Part shown: piece after piece, positions 60,726 to 64,000 of the stretch | Numbering within the stretch: the stretch's first letter is position 1 | Layout of the letters: every line of letters begins with the position of its first letter | Assembly (NCBI RefSeq): GCF_030252185.1 | Contig: NZ_CP126970.1 | Coordinates: 682,001 to 746,000 of the forward strand | DNA: 64,000 bases | Source: Corynebacterium suedekumii | Lineage (GTDB): Bacteria > Actinomycetota > Actinomycetes > Mycobacteriales > Mycobacteriaceae | Reading direction: 5' to 3' | Notes under the pieces: generated by a model | The model's input: the letters and a program-made list of their open reading frames with translations, nothing else | The model's database searches: none | Told to the model about the DNA's origin: nothing | Translations under genes and position numbers: made by a program

Positions 60726-61538
60726 ATGCCCGAAGGTCATGTGATCCACCGTCTCGCCCGCGAGCTCAACGCGCGTTTCACGGGCCGTGACCTGCAGGTC
60801 TCCTCCCCGCAGGGGAGGTTCAGCGCGGAGGCGTCGCTTATCGACGCCGCCCGGATCCACCATGCGGAGGCCATCGGCAAGCATCTGTTCATCGACTTCG
60901 CCACCGACCACCCCGAGCACATCGTCTACATCCACCTCGGCCTCATCGGCCAGCTGCGTTTCGAGCCCGTCGAGGACGTGTGGGGGCAGATCCGACTGCG
61001 CATCGACAACGGTGAGCAGGCGGCGAACCTGCGAGGGCCGCAGTGGTGCCGCCTGATCACGGACGCGGAGTATGACGCGGCCGTCGCGAAGCTGGGTGAG
61101 GATCCCCTCCGTGACGACGCCGACCCCGATGCCCTCTGGGCCCGCGTCTCCCGCTCGCGGCGGAGCATCGGCTCCCTGCTCATGGACCAGAAGCTGTTCG
61201 CCGGGGTGGGCAACATCTACCGCGCCGAGACCCTCTTCCGCCTGGGCATCTCCCCTTTCCTGCCCGGCGCGCAGCTCGACCGCAACGAGCTCGACAGCAT
61301 CTGGCTCGACCTCGTCGGCCTCATGGCGGACGGGGTCCGCGACGGGCGGATCGACACCGTCCGCCCCGACCACACCCCGGAGGCGATGGGGCGTGAACCC
61401 CGCAAGGACGACCACGGTGGCGAGGTCTACGTCTACCGCCGGGCCGGCCAGCCCTGCCACGTCTGCGGCACCCCGATCAGCGAGCAGGTGATGGAGGGAC
61501 GCAACCTCTTCTGGTGCCCGACGTGTCAGCCCGGCTGA
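60726..61538 (+). CDS. Fpg/Nei-family DNA glycosylase (endonuclease VIII-like)
   Basis: Removes oxidised bases and cuts abasic sites. The 270-residue protein starts MPEGH, where Pro2 is the nucleophile and Glu3 the general acid; PEGH rather than PELP marks the Nei branch. H2TH helices lie around RSIGSLLMDQKLFAGVGNIYRAETLFRLGI. The C-terminal zinc finger is CHVCGTPISEQVMEGRNLFWCPTC with the DNA-binding Arg. The 3' end overlaps the convergent membrane gene by 62 bp. Confidence 0.95.
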   Translation: MPEGHVIHRLARELNARFTGRDLQVSSPQGRFSAEASLIDAARIHHAEAIGKHLFIDFATDHPEHIVYIHLGLIGQLRFEPVEDVWGQIRLRIDNGEQAANLRGPQWCRLITDAEYDAAVAKLGEDPLRDDADPDALWARVSRSRRSIGSLLMDQKLFAGVGNIYRAETLFRLGISPFLPGAQLDRNELDSIWLDLVGLMADGVRDGRIDTVRPDHTPEAMGREPRKDDHGGEVYVYRRAGQPCHVCGTPISEQVMEGRNLFWCPTCQPG

Positions 61539-62193
61539 GCCGTTCCCACGGCCAGGTCATCACCCCGGCCCACACCACCCCGAGGAGGCCCAGTCCGGTG
61601 ACCAGGTACCAGGGCCACGGGCCCAGGTGGTCGAGAAGGGAGGGGCCGGGCGGAAGGCCGTTGAGGTAGCCGTAGTTGCTGCCCGTGACCGCGTTGACCA
61701 GCATGGTCACACCGATCCACCCGGCGGACCAGCCGGCGGTGACCCGCAGCCAGCTCCAGCGTGGCCGGTGGCCCATCCCCCAGACGATGACGATCGGGGC
61801 GGCGAGCACCGCGATGTGGAGGAACCAGTACATGGTGAACTCGAGCGGCGGGTGGATGAAGTAGCCCAGGTCCGGGGTGAGGATGGACTGCGTGTTCAGC
61901 GTCAGGCCCCAGTAGTAGGTGGGGGCGATGAAAATCCGGTGCCGGGTGATCAGCGCGAGGGAGGCGGTGAGCCGGGCGAGGTCGGAGAGCTGCAGCGGGA
62001 GGGAACGCTGGACGTCGAAAAGCGCCGGGTGCATGTCCCACAGCGCCCACGCCGAGGACACCAGGAGGAGGACCCAGCCGGCGGCGGTGACCTGCCGCTC
62101 CCGCCCACCCCGGCGCACATAGGTGAGCAGCACGGCGGTGACCACCACTGTGGTGGTCAGCGCCGCCCAGTGTTCGGCACTGTAGTGCTGCAT
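61477..62193 (-). CDS. TIGR02206 (YwaF-like) membrane protein
   Basis: A 238-residue protein with about six to seven helices (HWAALTTTVVVTAVLLTYV, AAGWVLLLVSSAWALWDM, YWFLHIAVLAAPIVIVWGM, WPWYLVTGLGLLGVVWAG) and the family pattern LPLQLSDLARLTASLALIT ... YYWGLTLNTQSILTPDL ... NAVTGSNYGYLNGLPPGPSLLDHLGPWPWYL. Function unknown. GGAGG sits just before a double ATG; ATG 62193 has the better spacing. Confidence 0.87.
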   Translation of the reverse strand: MQHYSAEHWAALTTTVVVTAVLLTYVRRGGRERQVTAAGWVLLLVSSAWALWDMHPALFDVQRSLPLQLSDLARLTASLALITRHRIFIAPTYYWGLTLNTQSILTPDLGYFIHPPLEFTMYWFLHIAVLAAPIVIVWGMGHRPRWSWLRVTAGWSAGWIGVTMLVNAVTGSNYGYLNGLPPGPSLLDHLGPWPWYLVTGLGLLGVVWAGVMTWPWERLSRADTSGTRRGCVPPSPAR

Positions 62194-62226
62194 CATGCCT
62201 CCACAGACTACCGGCCGGAACGTGGC

Positions 62227-62232
62227 TAGCCT
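62227..62232 (+). promoter_or_regulatory. Candidate leaderless -10 element of nnr
   Basis: TAGCCT ends 6 nt before ATG 62239; no ribosome site is visible. Confidence 0.45.
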
Positions 62233-62238
62233 GGGGCC

Positions 62239-63960
62239 ATGAGCTACGTGTTCACCGTCGACCAGATCCGCGCGGCCGAGCAGGTCCTCCTGCGGGCCGA
62301 GTCCTCCCCCGATGAGCTCATGCGGCAGGCCGCGCACCTCGTCGCCCTCACCGCCGAGGCGATGTGCGGGTGGGAGATGTCCCCGGTCCAGCAGGTCCAG
62401 GCCACCGATGACCGGATCCTCCTGCTCGTCGGCGCGGGCGGCAACGGCGGGGACGCCCTCTACGCCGGTACGGAACTGCTGCGCTCCCGAGGAGTGGACG
62501 CGGTCCTGCTCGGCCGCGACGGCCGGGTGCATGAACGTGCCCTGGCAGCCTTCACCGACGCCGGCGGCACCGTCCTGCCGGAACTGCCCCGTGACCTGAG
62601 GGTCTACCGCCTGATCGTCGACGGGATCCTCGGTATCGGCGGTGTCGGCGGCCTGGGCGAGGACCTGGCCCTGTGGCTGGAGCTGGCACGGCAGATGTCC
62701 ACCCCCATCCTCGCGGTCGACGTGCCCTCGGGCGTGGCCGCGGACACCGGCGCCCTGCCCGAACCCGTGGAGACGACCCGGATGGACCTACACCCGGGCC
62801 TGCCCGCCCCTGATACGGACGTCGATCCCGCCGACTTTCTGGGGCGTCGACTCCCCCAGCACGTCACCGCGGACGCCACCGTCACCTTCGGCCAGCTGCG
62901 CCGGGCCCACGCCGTCAGCCCGGCGTGCGGCGAGGTGGTCTACGCGGACATCGGCATCCACGACCTGTCCCTCCGGGAGGAACTGCACCGGCGTGTCGTT
63001 GACGGGGGCAGCGTGCTGGCGTGGCGGGCGGTCCACCCCGAGCAGGCCCCGTGGCCGGAGCCGCTGAGCACCCTGAGCACCACCCACGTCCCCACCCCGG
63101 AGCCCGGCGTCGACGACGACAAGTACTCCGGCGGGGTGGTCGGCATCTGCGCGGGCAGTGCCCGCTACCCCGGCGCGGCCGTCCTCACCACCACCGCGGC
63201 GGTCCGGGCGACCAGTGCGATGGTGCGCTACGTCGGATCACAACGCCAGGAGGTGGTCCGGGCGCTGCCGGAGGTGGTCGCCTCCGCCACCGTCGCCGAC
63301 ACCGGCCGCGTCCAGGCCTGGGTCGTCGGACCCGGCCGCGGCACCGACGACACCGCCCGGACCGAGCTGGCGGAGCTGCTGGCCCGCCCGGAGGCACTGA
63401 TCATCGACGCCGACGCGCTCACCCTCCTCGCCGAGGATGCTGACCTGCGGGAACAACTCCGACAGCGGGACCCCGCCGTGCTACTCACCCCGCATCTCGG
63501 GGAGTTCCGGCGGCTGTCCGCGACCCTCGACTCCCCCGTCCCCGACCCCGCCGACGACCGGATCGGCGCGGTGCTCGCCCTGTCCGGGGCCCTCGACTGC
63601 GGGGTGCTGCTCAAGGGGCGGCACACGGTGATGGTCACCCGCGGGTCGGGGACGGACATCGTCACCGTCGACGCCGGGTCCTCGTGGGCGGCCACCCCCG
63701 GCTCCGGGGACGTGCTCGCCGGCCTGATCGGAGCGTGGACCGCCTCGACGGTCGCCGACACGGATGCCTTCCGGTCCCGGTATCCCGGGCTCGACGATGA
63801 TCCGAATCTCCCCCTGTCGCTGGTCTCCACCTTCGAGGCTGTCACCGTCCACGGGATGGCTGCGTGGCTGGCGGCACAGACTCCGGACGGCCCGGGACCG
63901 ACGTCGGCCCTACCCATCGCTGAAGCGATCCCCCGCGCCATCGCCCGCCTGAGCAGGTAG
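62239..63960 (+). CDS. nnr: Bifunctional NAD(P)H-hydrate epimerase / dehydratase Nnr
   Basis: Repairs hydrated NADH and NADPH. The 573-residue protein has an N-terminal YjeF epimerase domain (TVDQIRAAEQVLLRAESSPDELMRQAAHLVA, LLVGAGGNGGDALYAGTELL, LAVDVPSGVAADTGAL) and a C-terminal ADP-dependent dehydratase domain (YSGGVVGICAGSARYPGAAVLTTTAAVRATSAMVRYV, VVGPGRGTD, LLTPHLGEFRRL, LKGRHTVMV, AATPGSGDVLAGLIGAW). Eighteen bases after its stop an ATG (63978) opens MESANRG and runs off the window, possibly the next gene. Confidence 0.95.
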   Translation: MSYVFTVDQIRAAEQVLLRAESSPDELMRQAAHLVALTAEAMCGWEMSPVQQVQATDDRILLLVGAGGNGGDALYAGTELLRSRGVDAVLLGRDGRVHERALAAFTDAGGTVLPELPRDLRVYRLIVDGILGIGGVGGLGEDLALWLELARQMSTPILAVDVPSGVAADTGALPEPVETTRMDLHPGLPAPDTDVDPADFLGRRLPQHVTADATVTFGQLRRAHAVSPACGEVVYADIGIHDLSLREELHRRVVDGGSVLAWRAVHPEQAPWPEPLSTLSTTHVPTPEPGVDDDKYSGGVVGICAGSARYPGAAVLTTTAAVRATSAMVRYVGSQRQEVVRALPEVVASATVADTGRVQAWVVGPGRGTDDTARTELAELLARPEALIIDADALTLLAEDADLREQLRQRDPAVLLTPHLGEFRRLSATLDSPVPDPADDRIGAVLALSGALDCGVLLKGRHTVMVTRGSGTDIVTVDAGSSWAATPGSGDVLAGLIGAWTASTVADTDAFRSRYPGLDDDPNLPLSLVSTFEAVTVHGMAAWLAAQTPDGPGPTSALPIAEAIPRAIARLSR

Positions 63961-64000
63961 GACGGGAACAGACAATCATGGAATCCGCCAACCGTGGGTG

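Overview
The window is a high-GC actinobacterial chromosome segment, almost certainly Corynebacterium or a close relative. Supporting evidence is the hrrSA-like haem two-component system, the ldh/pyruvate-kinase-like/GDPD run, the msrA-sodA pair, the rpsF-ssb-rplI-dnaB block beside ponA and a GT87-type mannosyltransferase, an Lsr2 homologue, a mycothiol/inositol-type ino1, and an rRNA leader with a mycobacteria/corynebacteria-type antitermination element. Gene density is very high, with many 4-nt overlaps and several leaderless-looking promoters.

Layout. 1-18 kb: end of a CPBP protease, LCP cell-wall protein, DUF5926, GDPD, pyruvate-kinase-like protein, ldh, an alpha/beta hydrolase, phoD, a HAD phosphatase, msrA, a pRiA4b-ORF3-like protein, sodA, a LysR/MFS divergent pair, a RecB-like nuclease and a DUF6474 protein. 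18-27 kb: lsr2, hrrA-hrrS with a DUF2020 lipoprotein divergent to it, a class E sortase with a 50-residue membrane partner, a second YidC, a TetR regulator, a GlsB-type membrane protein, a tandem universal stress protein, a 48-residue ORF and a pseudouridine synthase. 27-33 kb: a complete rRNA operon (16S-23S-5S) on the minus strand with no tRNA in the spacer. 33-38 kb: a GntR/ABC ATPase/permease operon, a NYN-domain protein, a PspA-like protein and thioredoxin. 38.5-44.5 kb: a copper cluster (two small HMA proteins and a copper P-type ATPase with CsoR-like boxes), two MFS transporters and a 56-residue protein. 44.5-53 kb: dnaB, a 620-bp gap packed with DnaA-box-like sequences, rplI, ssb, rpsF, a lipoprotein, a small membrane protein, a mannosyltransferase, ponA and a DUF5318 protein. 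53-64 kb: ino1, MarR, a universal stress protein, a membrane protein, trhO, an AlbA_2/Schlafen-type ATP-binding protein of foreign appearance, DUF1846, a Nei-type glycosylase, a TIGR02206 membrane protein and nnr.

The strongest unexplained signal is the array of nine DnaA-box-like 9-mers between dnaB and rplI. A second window-wide signal is that five otherwise intact genes (LCP, alpha/beta hydrolase, sodA, pseudouridine synthase, dnaB) each need a one-base correction in a short C/G run. Because dnaB is essential, consensus errors are the likeliest cause. No CRISPR array, insertion sequence, tRNA or prophage was recognised.
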